64,000 bases of DNA from Bdellovibrionaceae bacterium UBA6502 (GTDB taxonomy: Bacteria > Bdellovibrionota > Bdellovibrionia > Bdellovibrionales > UBA840), in assembly GCA_002436415.1 (NCBI GenBank), contig DJMA01000046.1, positions 177 to 64,176 on the forward strand, given 5' to 3'. Made by a program: the position numbers and the translations under genes. Positions 32,493-41,898 of the stretch are shown piece by piece; position 1 is the stretch's first letter, and every line of letters starts with the position of its first letter. The notes beneath the pieces were generated by a model, which was not told where the DNA came from, did no database searches, and worked only from the letters and a program-made list of their open reading frames with translations.

Positions 32493-33905
32493 ATGATCCG
32501 CAACCTTATGCTTGGCGCCGCTGTACTATGTCTTAGCCATCAAGCCCTAGCGAAAGAGTACATCATTAAATTCAATGGTGACACAAAAGCTCACGCAGCA
32601 TTTTTAGAAAATCTAAACGCCACCCCACTTCTCAAAAATATGTATTTAATCGATATACCCGACACCGAAGCCGCTAGCATGCAGGTTTATAATTTGGCAA
32701 ATTCACCAGAAATTGAATATGTGGAAAATAATAAAAATCTAAGCATATTTCCCATGAACATCGACGCCGCCAAGGCCGCTGTAGCGGAACTAGTTTCTGA
32801 CAGCCCTGAGTTTGTGGCTCCTGCCGATAACCCTCCTATCCCAAATCCTCCCAAAAGACCTGAAATAGGAAGAGACCCTCTTTTGCAACATCAATGGGGA
32901 ATGAGAGACAACCAAATTCAGAAGGCCTGGAAACAAGGCGGAAGTATGGGCGACCCAAATGTAGTTGTCGCGGTCATCGACACCGGTGTGGACTACACGC
33001 ACGAAGATTTGGTTTACAATATGTGGAGAAACCCAAACGAAATCCCAGACAATAATATTGATGATGATGGTAACGGATTTGTAGATGATATCGTCGGTTG
33101 GGACTTTGTAAGTGATGATAACTTGCCCTACGATTTAAGCATGAACCCTTTTCAACTCATTTTCCAAGGAGGAAATGCAGGACATGGAACTCATTGCGCT
33201 GGCAATATTGCCGCTCGTGCCTACAACGGAAAAGGCATAACAGGCGTAGCTCCTCATGTTAAAATCATGGCCATGCGCTTTTTAAGCGAAACAGGCCAAG
33301 GAACTACTGCAGCCGCCATTCAAGCAATTAAGTACGCTGTTGATAACGGCGCTCACATTCTTTCCAACTCGTGGGGCTCCCAAGGTGATGATCCAAATGA
33401 TCCAAACACCCAAGCTTTGAAAGAAGCAATTCAGTACGCACAAGATCACAACGTATTGTTCGTGGCTGCTGCGGGCAATGGACGTCAAGGTGCTGGTTAC
33501 GATAATGATAGTGACTCAAAACCTGCCTACCCTGCCAGCTACGATCATGGTGCTATCATTTCAGTTGCTGCATTGGACGAAAACGATTCCCTAGGGAAAT
33601 TCTCAAATTGGGGCAAAAACACAGTGGACATCGGTGCACCTGGAGTAAAAATATACTCTACCGTTCCACAAGGAAAGTATGCCGATACAGTCTTCGATAA
33701 ATTTGGCATAACAGTAAACTGGGATGGAACCTCAATGGCCACTCCTTTTGTTTCTGGAGCAGCTGCACTCTACTTAAGTGCTAATCCAAGTGCAAACTGG
33801 TTGGAAATAAAGAACGCAATTTTAAACTCAAGCACACCAATTCCAGCCCTAAGCAACAAAAGTGTCTCAGGCGGAAAGTTGAATGTTCTGAACCTGATGC
33901 GATAA
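32493..33905 (+). CDS. secreted subtilisin-family serine protease (S8)
   Basis: A 470-residue subtilase. It has a signal peptide (1-20), an I9-like propeptide (about 21-90, ending near EYVENNK), a Pro-rich linker (about 108-125), and the catalytic domain with Asp163 (VAVIDTGVDYTHEDL), His232 (GHGTHCAG), oxyanion Asn330 (AAAGNG) and Ser415 (WDGTSMATPFVSG). The insertion DDDGNGFVDD after the Asp motif is typical of many secreted subtilases and may bind calcium. There is no C-terminal sorting or P domain. GGAGGAA precedes the ATG. It is a free-standing gene with a strong terminator. A secreted degradative enzyme would suit a predatory life style, which is inference. Confidence 0.95.
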   Translation: MIRNLMLGAAVLCLSHQALAKEYIIKFNGDTKAHAAFLENLNATPLLKNMYLIDIPDTEAASMQVYNLANSPEIEYVENNKNLSIFPMNIDAAKAAVAELVSDSPEFVAPADNPPIPNPPKRPEIGRDPLLQHQWGMRDNQIQKAWKQGGSMGDPNVVVAVIDTGVDYTHEDLVYNMWRNPNEIPDNNIDDDGNGFVDDIVGWDFVSDDNLPYDLSMNPFQLIFQGGNAGHGTHCAGNIAARAYNGKGITGVAPHVKIMAMRFLSETGQGTTAAAIQAIKYAVDNGAHILSNSWGSQGDDPNDPNTQALKEAIQYAQDHNVLFVAAAGNGRQGAGYDNDSDSKPAYPASYDHGAIISVAALDENDSLGKFSNWGKNTVDIGAPGVKIYSTVPQGKYADTVFDKFGITVNWDGTSMATPFVSGAAALYLSANPSANWLEIKNAILNSSTPIPALSNKSVSGGKLNVLNLMR

Positions 33906-33921
33906 AAAACACACGACCTAT

Positions 33922-33952
33922 AGCCAGACCAACCATGGTCTGGCTTTTTTTT
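33922..33952 (+). terminator. terminator of the protease gene
   Basis: AGCCAGACCA (33922-33931) pairs with TGGTCTGGCT (33936-33945), four-base loop, then a run of T. Confidence 0.93.
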
Positions 33953-34005
33953 ATTTTCCTTAAAGATCTTAGATATATACCCAAAACTTCCGATCAGTAG
34001 CGGGT

Positions 34006-35508
34006 ATGAGCAAAAACGACCAAATCGATTTTAAATTCTTTAACCACCAGAGTTCAAAACTCTTTTTTGTTTTGGACAATATGGGGCGTTTTGTTTTTGC
34101 CAATAAAGCCTGTATTGACTTACTGGGCTTAAACGATGATGAGCTGTATACAAACAGTTTTTACCAGTATGTACACGAAGATGACCAACAACGCTTTGAT
34201 AAATCCTTTCGAAGCATTGATACCTTTTCAAAAAACCAACTTCATCAACAACTGGTTCTGCGACTAAAAACAAAAAAATCTACAGAATGGGAAATCGACA
34301 TCTCTCTATGTAACCACCAGGGTTGTGTGTATGGTCAAAGTGAAGAAAGAAGTACATTAAGCCATTTACGTGAAAGCTATGAAACCATCTCCAAAATGGC
34401 TAAAATTGGCGATTGGAAATACTATCCAGAAAATGACAACCTACACTGGGGAACAGAAATGTTCCGAATTCATGAGCTTTCTGAAAAGGTGGGAATTACT
34501 CTTGAGGAAGCGATTAAATTTTTCACCCCTGAATCCAGGTATGTTTTTACCGAACAAATCCAGTCTTGTATGGAAAGCAATAAACCCATTGAGATAGAGT
34601 TTAAAATTAAGACCCATAAACAAAATGATAAGTACGTTCGAGTAAGCGCTAGAAAGCAAATGGAAGAAGGCGGCGAGTTTATCACAGGCACCTACCAAGA
34701 CATCACAGAACAAAAAACCAAAGAGCAAATCCTTTTGGAACAAAATACCAAAATCATTCGTAATTCCCGCTTAGCGAATATGGGAGAAATGGCCGCAGGG
34801 ATCGCTCATGAGATTAACAATCCCCTAGCGATTATCATTGGCTTTGCGGACCGAATCTCATCTTTGATAAATAAAGAAGAAATCAATAAAGAAAAAATCG
34901 CAAGTGCATCCTCAAGAATTTCAGAAATGACGGAGAGAATCGCGAGTATAATTAAATCACTAAGGCAGTTTTCAAGAGATGCCAGTGATGACGAAAAAGT
35001 AATTGTAAGTGTATCCACAGTGATAGATGATGCTCTAATCCTTTCTCAAGAAAAATTAAGTGCTGACAAAATACTGATTAAAACAGAAGAAGCTTCTAAA
35101 GAACATTTGTTAAAAGTAAATCGCACTGAATTATCACAAGCAATTTATAACCTAATCATTAATTCACAAGAGCATATTGCTAACAATGATCTTCCTGAAA
35201 AATGGATTTCTATTACGAGCGAGATCAAAGGTGATCGAGTAATCATTTATGTGACTGACTCTGGATTGGGGATTCCACAAAATATAGAACCAAAGATTTT
35301 AAACCCATTTTTTACCACCAAAGAGATCGGTAAAGGCATGGGTTTAGGGCTGCCTATTGCAAAGTCTTCCGTAGAAACAATGAATGGAAAACTCTATTAC
35401 AACAAAAGCACCCAACATACACAGTTTATCATTGAGCTCCCCTACAACTCGCAAAGGCTTTTACGAAAGCAATTCGATGCTCTCCACAGTAGTAAAAAAG
35501 CCGCTTAA
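34006..35508 (+). CDS. PAS-domain sensor histidine kinase
   Basis: A 500-residue soluble histidine kinase. There are two PAS domains (about 15-115 and 128-235, the second ending in GTYQDITEQK), then the dimerisation/phospho-acceptor region with GIAHEINNPL (His268), and an HATPase domain with N box NLIINSQEHI, G1 box DSGLGIP, F box NPFFTTK and G2 box GMGLGLPIA. No membrane segment or signal peptide is visible, so it senses a cytoplasmic cue. The HisKA type with HEINNPL is typical of NtrB-like kinases. No response regulator gene is adjacent, so its partner lies elsewhere. Confidence 0.93.
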   Translation: MSKNDQIDFKFFNHQSSKLFFVLDNMGRFVFANKACIDLLGLNDDELYTNSFYQYVHEDDQQRFDKSFRSIDTFSKNQLHQQLVLRLKTKKSTEWEIDISLCNHQGCVYGQSEERSTLSHLRESYETISKMAKIGDWKYYPENDNLHWGTEMFRIHELSEKVGITLEEAIKFFTPESRYVFTEQIQSCMESNKPIEIEFKIKTHKQNDKYVRVSARKQMEEGGEFITGTYQDITEQKTKEQILLEQNTKIIRNSRLANMGEMAAGIAHEINNPLAIIIGFADRISSLINKEEINKEKIASASSRISEMTERIASIIKSLRQFSRDASDDEKVIVSVSTVIDDALILSQEKLSADKILIKTEEASKEHLLKVNRTELSQAIYNLIINSQEHIANNDLPEKWISITSEIKGDRVIIYVTDSGLGIPQNIEPKILNPFFTTKEIGKGMGLGLPIAKSSVETMNGKLYYNKSTQHTQFIIELPYNSQRLLRKQFDALHSSKKAA

Positions 35509-35637
35509 AACAGACTTCAAGACTCGTAAAGGCCTTGAGGCCATAAGCCAATCGTTTAAACTTTTGACATCTCTATAAAGAATTCATTAGCCTAAGGATT
35601 TCAGGTGTTTAGCACAGAAGCATGTTAAAATTACCCC

Positions 35638-36075
35638 ATGAAACAGATCCTATTAATCAGTATTTTATTTTTTAGTTCTAAGGCTCTTTTAGCTGCAAAC
35701 TCAAACAAATCCATGGATAGCCTGGATCATAATTCATCACTGCAAATTGAAGCTCCCAAAACCAACTTTGATAAGGCCTGGGAAGATTTAGAAAAATTCG
35801 CCCGAGCTGGTGAGTTTGATAAGGCCTTGGACGAAGAGCAACTTAGTCGCCTTAAATCCTTAAGCGCCGACCAAAGGTTTCGTTTAGCAGACAATTTGTA
35901 CAGAGATGGCTTAATTCCACGAAAACTTTTTTATAGCGCCAAGAACAAACCCACTTTAATTCAACAGCTCATTGAGTCTGGTAAAACAACGACAAAAGAA
36001 AAAGACTTACACCGCTTAAGTCTATACCTACTGAGTAATATCTTGGTGGAAGAAAATGATCTAACTGAGCAATAA
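35638..36075 (+). CDS. small exported protein, unknown function
   Basis: A 145-residue protein with a signal peptide (MKQILLISILFFSSKALLA). The mature part is helical and charged, with a repeated short motif around FDKAWEDLEKFARAGEFDKALDEEQL, reminiscent of a TPR-like helix pair. No family is recognised. It has no strong ribosome-binding site. It is convergent with the gliding-type cluster, sharing a bidirectional terminator with its last gene. Confidence 0.7.
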   Translation: MKQILLISILFFSSKALLAANSNKSMDSLDHNSSLQIEAPKTNFDKAWEDLEKFARAGEFDKALDEEQLSRLKSLSADQRFRLADNLYRDGLIPRKLFYSAKNKPTLIQQLIESGKTTTKEKDLHRLSLYLLSNILVEENDLTEQ

Positions 36076-36080
36076 ATAAA

Positions 36081-36112
36081 AAAAAGCCTTCAATAAAAAT
36101 GAAGGCTTTTTT
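36081..36112. terminator. bidirectional terminator between convergent units
   Basis: A 12-pair stem (36081-36092 with 36100-36111) whose outer pairs are A-T runs, so that T-tracts follow it on both strands. It lies between the stops of the small exported protein and the coiled-coil protein gene. Confidence 0.92.
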
Positions 36113-36137
36113 ATTATTTCCTAGTTTTCTCGAAAGC

Positions 36138-36764
36138 TTAATCAAACTTTTCGTACTTACGATATAAATCCTTAGCCTGAGATGCCGTCTTTTCCCAACG
36201 AGCGCTTTCCATGGAATAACCTTTTCTTTTGTCTTCCCAATTTTTCTTCTCGGAAACTGCTAGCTTTTCCTTTTTGTCGATCACATCAATTAGATTAGCA
36301 ATGCGTTTTTGTTGCTCTTGCCAAGCGGCTAATTCTTGATCAATCTCCACTTTTTTTGCTTGATAAGCCTTCACATTTAACTGACGTTGCTCAATGTTTT
36401 TCTTTAACTGATTTACCTTCAACAACAAAGCATCTAGCTTTTTTTGTTCAGCTAAAACACTTTTATCTTCTTTGGCAATGTATTGGTCCAAAGTTTTCTT
36501 ATGGCCCGCTAACTTTTTCTTGTTCTCATCACTATTCTTCAAATGATATTTAACGGTTTTTCGACCTTCTTTAAGCTCATCCAATGCTTTGTTCACCTGC
36601 TTAAGATTTTCATCTACAATCTTTAGATTTTTTTGATACTCCAAAGAGTTGTATTCGGCATTTTCATAATTTTCTTTTAACTTATTGATACTGTCTTTGT
36701 AGTCTTCTGCAGAGTAAACTACTTGGCTTCCTAAAATTAATGTACAAATTAAAAAATATTTCAT
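36138..36764 (-). CDS. exported coiled-coil protein of the gliding-type cluster
   Basis: A 208-residue protein. It has a signal peptide (MKYFLICTLILGSQVVYSA) and is then almost entirely a long coiled coil (about 25-190), rich in Lys, Glu and Gln with heptad Leu/Ile. There are no Cys or metal motifs. It would sit in the periplasm, possibly as a spacer or scaffold. It is the last gene of the minus-strand gliding-type run, 11 bp after the 829-residue TPR gene, and ends at a bidirectional terminator. Confidence 0.8.
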   Translation of the reverse strand: MKYFLICTLILGSQVVYSAEDYKDSINKLKENYENAEYNSLEYQKNLKIVDENLKQVNKALDELKEGRKTVKYHLKNSDENKKKLAGHKKTLDQYIAKEDKSVLAEQKKLDALLLKVNQLKKNIEQRQLNVKAYQAKKVEIDQELAAWQEQQKRIANLIDVIDKKEKLAVSEKKNWEDKRKGYSMESARWEKTASQAKDLYRKYEKFD

Positions 36765-36775
36765 TTCATAACTCC

Positions 36776-39265
36776 TTAGCGTCTTTGTGATTTAGGACAA
36801 GCATTTTTTAACGAAGAACGATAGTGCCCTACTTCGTCTTCCCAAAACTCACCATCAAACTCCCAATTAAAACCTTCTTCTTTTAACTGAGAGGTTGTAG
36901 CTACAGTACGACCAACGGTCTTTCCACCTGAAATACGGTAACGTAAATTCTCACCAGCTCCAGAGAAAATTTCGTACTTAAGCAGTTCGTTGTTCTGTAA
37001 CATTCTGCCTAGGTCCTTTTCCATTTTCTTAAAGCTTTTTGCTAACTGACGAGAGGCTTCCATTTTAATGCCGTTTCTACGGTTTCTAAGAGTCTTCTGA
37101 GAGTTCTTAGAGAACTTCTTCATACCGATTTTAGCGTATTTGTAGTTATCAATACGAAAACCATAGTAGCGAATCAAAAAGTCTTCTACATCTCTTTGTT
37201 GCTCCCAAAGAACTTTGTTCTTTCTTAGTTTTTTATTAGTCTTAATACTAGCCAATTGCGCTTGGATTTCATTTTTTCTTTTCTTAGCATTCCTACGCAG
37301 GCGAGCATAGCTGCGAATGTCTTTATCAATGATGCCAATTAAAAAAGAATACTGTTCATTTTCGTCATAGGTCTTATTAATTGCATCCTGCTGATTTAAA
37401 AACTTACGCTGGCGAACCGCTTCTCTTAAGACCTTAGCTGATAACTTAGATGTTTTATTTGGATTAGCAAGGTAGTTCGCTGCCATCTTATAGTAGTTAA
37501 ATACTTTTTTAGAGTTTTCTTTGTTGATTTTCTTCAATGAGGCTAAATCTTTTTTGTAACGAAATTCTAAATTTTTAACACTACGATAAGCATCGGCGTA
37601 CTGACATAAATTAATGTATCCAAGACCACGAATCACAAAGGATTCAGGCTTGTATACGTGCTTGAAAAATGGTGTATGAATCGAATGCATATTTCCTACC
37701 GCACCAGGTTCATCTTTAACCATCATTTGAGCCCAAGCTTGCTGTTGTAGCCCCTCAATCCACATTGGATGATTACGATCAATTTTCAAAAATTCAGCTA
37801 TGGAATCTTTGTATTTTCTTCTTTGGAAATTCATTCTAGCTTTAGAAATCGCAACCAAAGACATCACATCTTCTTTGTCGCCATTCTCTTTTACGTAGCT
37901 TTCAATTTCGTTTTGTCTTTGAAAGGCCTGTTCTTTCTTACCTAAAAGGTATTCAGATACACTCACAATGTATTGTGCACGGGTGTAATACTTCGAACCC
38001 TTGTCTACTTGCAAGCCGTACTTTTGAGCTTCGGCAAATTTGTCTTCGTCGGCATAGTATTTGGCAATGACAAAGTTAAATGCTGGCTTGTCTTTTTCCT
38101 CTAGCAAATGATAGTCTCGAAAACTAGTCAAAGCTTTTCCGATTTCTAACTGATGCTCCAATGGAAGATCAGATAACAATGCTTTCAAAGCTTCGCGTTT
38201 AGCGCCCTCTTCTTTTTCTTTTAACACGGAAAGCAGTCTCTTAACTGATTCTGTAAATAAACCCATCTTGTGACTACAAATCCCTAGCTTTAATTTTGCT
38301 ACAGATCGATAGTGAGGATTTTTAGCAGACAAAAGAACATAGTAAATACCAGCAGCCGCATGGCACTGATCGCCTTTGCTGTAAAGCAGCTCTGCTTGCA
38401 TGAAATTCATTTCTTCATCAAAAAGCTTATGCAAAGCCTTTTCATTAATCACTGTGTTTTGAGTGATTGCATAACCAGCTTCTTCAATCTTTTTAACAAG
38501 CGCATCGGCCTTAACCAACTCCTTTAAATCAAAGTCGCCATGGTCTTTCACCTTTGCTACTCTCATTTTTTTCCATTTGTTAATTACTGAATTAGGAACC
38601 GTAGAAGGCGATTTAAGCGCTTTAAGCTTTTCGTAATCTTCTTTCAGGTTTGTGAGCCCTGGCACTGAGAAGCTTTTTGAACTTAATTGCTTTGGACGAC
38701 CGATGTTCAAAGTCTCAATCCGATCAACATCAGGGATCGGGTTAGTTTTTGTCACTTTGTCGGCTGTCATTTTTCTTTTAATGGTAGCTCGGGCAACTCC
38801 ATATTTATTTTTCTTCAACTTTGCATCCGGCAAAACTTCTTCGCTTATTACCTGTAAACCGGTATCCGTTTTTAACTGCTCTACAAAGTTTGAAATTTGT
38901 TGATTTTCCTTCTCAACCTCCACTGAGTTTGAATAACTAGGAAGTAGATTTAGTCGTTGCTCTGTCGCCACCTCTTGACGAAATTGCTTCTTTGACTTTA
39001 CCACAAGCATAGATGGCTTCTTTTCCGGAACCACTGGCGAGAAAAGAATCTCTGAAGCACTTGCTGTTTTTGCAATCTTCTTCTTTGCTGGGGATTTATT
39101 TGTTTCTTGTTTTACTTCTTCCGTTTGTGCAAGCTCAACTGGCTTATTGTTTGGTTTTAGATAGAACGGAACGTCCCCTTGAGGCGCCTTGTCCATCACA
39201 TACCAAGCATTGTTAGCCATGGCAGTTAAGCTTACTAAACTTAGAACAGTAAAGTATTTTATCAT
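36776..39265 (-). CDS. large periplasmic TPR-type protein
   Basis: An 829-residue exported protein. A short signal peptide (about 1-18) is followed by a Pro/Lys-rich segment (about 25-110) and a long array of TPR-like helices (about 280-600), including LLYSKGDQCHAAAGIYYVLL and YIVSVSEYLLGKKEQAF. The C-terminal third is rich in Lys and Arg with coiled-coil character and ends in SLKNACPKSQ. It overlaps the outer-membrane barrel gene by 4 bp. Large TPR proteins link motor and envelope parts in the Myxococcus Glt complex, so a scaffold role is likely. I cannot match it to a named Glt protein. Confidence 0.75.
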   Translation of the reverse strand: MIKYFTVLSLVSLTAMANNAWYVMDKAPQGDVPFYLKPNNKPVELAQTEEVKQETNKSPAKKKIAKTASASEILFSPVVPEKKPSMLVVKSKKQFRQEVATEQRLNLLPSYSNSVEVEKENQQISNFVEQLKTDTGLQVISEEVLPDAKLKKNKYGVARATIKRKMTADKVTKTNPIPDVDRIETLNIGRPKQLSSKSFSVPGLTNLKEDYEKLKALKSPSTVPNSVINKWKKMRVAKVKDHGDFDLKELVKADALVKKIEEAGYAITQNTVINEKALHKLFDEEMNFMQAELLYSKGDQCHAAAGIYYVLLSAKNPHYRSVAKLKLGICSHKMGLFTESVKRLLSVLKEKEEGAKREALKALLSDLPLEHQLEIGKALTSFRDYHLLEEKDKPAFNFVIAKYYADEDKFAEAQKYGLQVDKGSKYYTRAQYIVSVSEYLLGKKEQAFQRQNEIESYVKENGDKEDVMSLVAISKARMNFQRRKYKDSIAEFLKIDRNHPMWIEGLQQQAWAQMMVKDEPGAVGNMHSIHTPFFKHVYKPESFVIRGLGYINLCQYADAYRSVKNLEFRYKKDLASLKKINKENSKKVFNYYKMAANYLANPNKTSKLSAKVLREAVRQRKFLNQQDAINKTYDENEQYSFLIGIIDKDIRSYARLRRNAKKRKNEIQAQLASIKTNKKLRKNKVLWEQQRDVEDFLIRYYGFRIDNYKYAKIGMKKFSKNSQKTLRNRRNGIKMEASRQLAKSFKKMEKDLGRMLQNNELLKYEIFSGAGENLRYRISGGKTVGRTVATTSQLKEEGFNWEFDGEFWEDEVGHYRSSLKNACPKSQRR

Positions 39266-40119
39266 TTCTTTCCTCCAACAACTTGCTCTTTGTCACCACT
39301 TCCAAAAAAGTAAGTTCCACCAAACAAGATGTAGGTGTTAAATTGATTAAAAGATCCCTGCGAAGTACCATCTTGATATAGCCTTCTCTCTTCTTTGTAG
39401 TAGCGAGAAGAAACATCTAATTTTAATGCCCAGTGCTTGGATAAAAAGTACTGCTGAGAGATACCAAAATTGAAACTCGCTGAACCTAAAGTTTCTGCAA
39501 AATGAGAGTAATCATCTTTTACCTGTTGGGTGTACTTCACATACCCAAGACCTGCATACACGGCCATGTCGAAGTAAATGATTTTGTTATCGAGAACACT
39601 GATTTTACCGTAAAAAGGAATCCAGTTATAATTAACACTAAAGGCCCAATCTTCGAAGTTTTGATCTGGGTTACCACCCTTAGCCTGTACTTCTTTTGCT
39701 CCTTCATTAGGTCGCTGATTTGGAAACTCCAGTCTTACTTCCAGTCCGTTATGCTCATCAAAATAGTGAGTGCTAGAGATCAATAGGTTATCCCCTTCAC
39801 TGAAACTATCATTAAATAAGGTACCGCCCATGAAACTAAGGTTATATCTTTTGGCCTTATTGAACTTACGGTTTTGCACCACCTTAAATTCAGTGTCTTT
39901 CGGAGCCCAATACCTTTTTTCTAGATTCTCGATATCTAGCTTTTGGTTGGTGGCCGATCCACTTTTAGCCGTTGCCTTTTTTCCAGCGCTTTTCTTAGCA
40001 GCTGGTTTGGCTTTTCGTTTGTACTGGCTCGATTGAGCTTTTGCCAGCGGACTAGCAAAAATGGAAAGAGCCGTAACAATTCCTAAAGAACATTTAACAA
40101 GACGAATATTTTGCAGCAT
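39262..40119 (-). CDS. outer-membrane beta-barrel protein of the gliding-type cluster
   Basis: A 285-residue protein. It has a signal peptide (about 1-29), a short basic Lys/Ala-rich segment (about 32-55), a conserved-looking motif LEKRYWAPKDTEFKVVQNRKF, then amphipathic beta strands to the end (RYNLSFMGGTLFND, YFDMAVYAGLGYVKY, YILFGGTYFFG). This layout resembles the outer-membrane beta-barrel family shared by Myxococcota and Bdellovibrionota. It overlaps the TPR gene downstream by 4 bp, suggesting the two products interact. The assignment is by pattern only. Confidence 0.78.
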   Translation of the reverse strand: MLQNIRLVKCSLGIVTALSIFASPLAKAQSSQYKRKAKPAAKKSAGKKATAKSGSATNQKLDIENLEKRYWAPKDTEFKVVQNRKFNKAKRYNLSFMGGTLFNDSFSEGDNLLISSTHYFDEHNGLEVRLEFPNQRPNEGAKEVQAKGGNPDQNFEDWAFSVNYNWIPFYGKISVLDNKIIYFDMAVYAGLGYVKYTQQVKDDYSHFAETLGSASFNFGISQQYFLSKHWALKLDVSSRYYKEERRLYQDGTSQGSFNQFNTYILFGGTYFFGSGDKEQVVGGKK

Positions 40120-40196
40120 ATCTCTTCCTCCAAAAGAGTTTCATTTTTGTGACCAATGATCACAACTACATACTGCAGCTAGAATGTTTGAACGAA

Positions 40197-41636
40197 TCAG
40201 TTTACGCTCTTAAATAAGAACGGATAACTCACGTCCACTTCCACTCCCCCTTTCGGGTTCGGGAACTTCCAAGCTGCAATACGCCGCAAAATACATCCTT
40301 CAACAATGGCGTTTTTCAGAGTGGTATTAGCCACTCTTTTAGCATTAACTTTTCCACTTGAACCAATTGTGAACTTAACCATGATTTTACCATGTAAGTC
40401 TGAATTGCTTGCAAGTTGACGTTCATAACAATATCGGATTTCACCCAGTTTTGAGCGAATGTAGGCAGCAATCACCTCACGGTCTAAACCACCATCCAAC
40501 ATAATCTCTTCTTCTACTATACCAACCTCGCCAGCAGCCACTTTACCTTTAGAAAGTTTGGCTCCTTTAGCACCCGATTGGGCTTTTAGTGATCCAATAG
40601 ATGCAAGCTTTCTCGCTTTAAACTTCTTATCAGATACTTTTAACTTCTTCCCAAAAAGATCAGCACTCGATAAGGCTTGTTGCCTTTGCCTCGCTGTATC
40701 TTGGGACAATTGATTTAAAGCCTTGATGTTTATGGCATCTTTTGCAGCTCTTGCAGCAATACGACCTACCAATTTGGAAAGTCCTTTTGCACGAATGTTT
40801 TTTACCACTTTAGCCACATATTCCTTTTCAGGAGTTACATCTTCGGTTTTCTTCTGTTGCTTTTCACTTGCCACAAATCTTTGTTGATTCACCTGCTCCG
40901 CTTCTTCACGTAGCTCTTGCATCATTTTTGCGTCATATACCATCTGTACATAACGGTTGGATTTTTTATCTGTTTTATTTGGCTTTAATAAACCAATAGA
41001 AACAAATACAGCGAAGAAAGCAAATAGACTTACTCCAGCTGTTTTTAAATCCCCAGTGATTAATTTTAAACTTGGCTTCTGGCGATCTTCATCAGAAGGC
41101 TTATGGGCTAACCTTTGCTGAACAAGGTATTTTCCAAACTGCTTAAATTTCCATTCTTTGTTTGGTGGTGCAGGTAAAACATGCTCTTCACCATCAAAAT
41201 GAAACTTATAAGCTTCCCCTGGGTTTAAAAATAAAGTTTCGACAATATCACCTTCACGTACAACAAGTACCTGATGGGAATTTAATTCTTTAGTGCTCTC
41301 GGTTTCTGTAGAGAATAATTTCTTTTGTGGATCACTTAAGTAAAACTTTACACTATGTTCTCCAATAGTAACACTTTCTCCACCTTCGATTTTCATTTCA
41401 TGAACAACTTGGTCGTTGTAAATCACATCGGATTCATTTCCGCAACCAACCAAATACCAAAAAGGTGGACGGTGTTCTACAACCGCTTGCACACCAGCAA
41501 CATTTTTTCCTAGAAGGCGTAAATCTGAAACTCGTGAAGAACCAATGACAAAGTGTCGCTGCTTCGGATTCACCTTTTTAGCCGAGTTGAATTTTTCTCC
41601 ATGATAATGTTCTAAGTACAAATATTTCTGGCGCAC
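40197..41636 (-). CDS. FHA-TM-PglI/AgmX C-terminal domain protein (GltG/PglI-like)
   Basis: A 479-residue inner-membrane protein. N-terminal FHA-like domain (about 10-105; HFVIGSSRVSDLRLLG, VQAVVEHRPPFWYL), a cytoplasmic linker, one membrane helix (about 198-217, AGVSLFAFFAVFVSIGLL), a long Lys/Ala/Gln-rich periplasmic linker, and a C-terminal AgmX/PglI-type, TonB-related domain (about 385-479; YIRSKLGEIRYCYERQL, GKIMVKFTIGSSGKV, WKFPNPKGGVEVDVSYPF). This is the layout of Myxococcus GltG (PglI), which couples the inner-membrane motor to the envelope. The gene lies 4 bp after a small exported-protein gene in the same run. Confidence 0.85.
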   Translation of the reverse strand: MRQKYLYLEHYHGEKFNSAKKVNPKQRHFVIGSSRVSDLRLLGKNVAGVQAVVEHRPPFWYLVGCGNESDVIYNDQVVHEMKIEGGESVTIGEHSVKFYLSDPQKKLFSTETESTKELNSHQVLVVREGDIVETLFLNPGEAYKFHFDGEEHVLPAPPNKEWKFKQFGKYLVQQRLAHKPSDEDRQKPSLKLITGDLKTAGVSLFAFFAVFVSIGLLKPNKTDKKSNRYVQMVYDAKMMQELREEAEQVNQQRFVASEKQQKKTEDVTPEKEYVAKVVKNIRAKGLSKLVGRIAARAAKDAINIKALNQLSQDTARQRQQALSSADLFGKKLKVSDKKFKARKLASIGSLKAQSGAKGAKLSKGKVAAGEVGIVEEEIMLDGGLDREVIAAYIRSKLGEIRYCYERQLASNSDLHGKIMVKFTIGSSGKVNAKRVANTTLKNAIVEGCILRRIAAWKFPNPKGGVEVDVSYPFLFKSVN

Positions 41637-41640
41637 TGTT

Positions 41641-41889
41641 TTACCTCAAATAATCCAATGAATCTTTAATGCTCTGGTCATAGGCTTCTCTAACGTTGTA
41701 TAAAGGTAAAAAATCTACCCCACGCTTTTGAACTAGATAGGAGGCATTTGGGTTTCGTGCAACACCGTCAATGTCAGTGGCATCAAAAGACACTTCTTGT
41801 CTGCCTTTTTTATACTTCACATTCTTTTTAGTTTCTGCTGCTAAACCGCTAATGCTAAATGTTAGTAACAGTATGAAAACATATTTCAT
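41641..41889 (-). CDS. small exported protein of the gliding-type cluster
   Basis: An 82-residue protein with a signal peptide (MKYVFILLLTFSISGLAAE). The short mature part (about 62 residues) contains EVSFDATDIDGVARNPNASY and ends in DSLDYLR. No family is recognised. It sits between a TPR lipoprotein gene (9 bp) and the FHA/PglI gene (4 bp), so it is probably translated as part of this operon. Confidence 0.75.
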   Translation of the reverse strand: MKYVFILLLTFSISGLAAETKKNVKYKKGRQEVSFDATDIDGVARNPNASYLVQKRGVDFLPLYNVREAYDQSIKDSLDYLR

Positions 41890-41898
41890 AACTCTCCC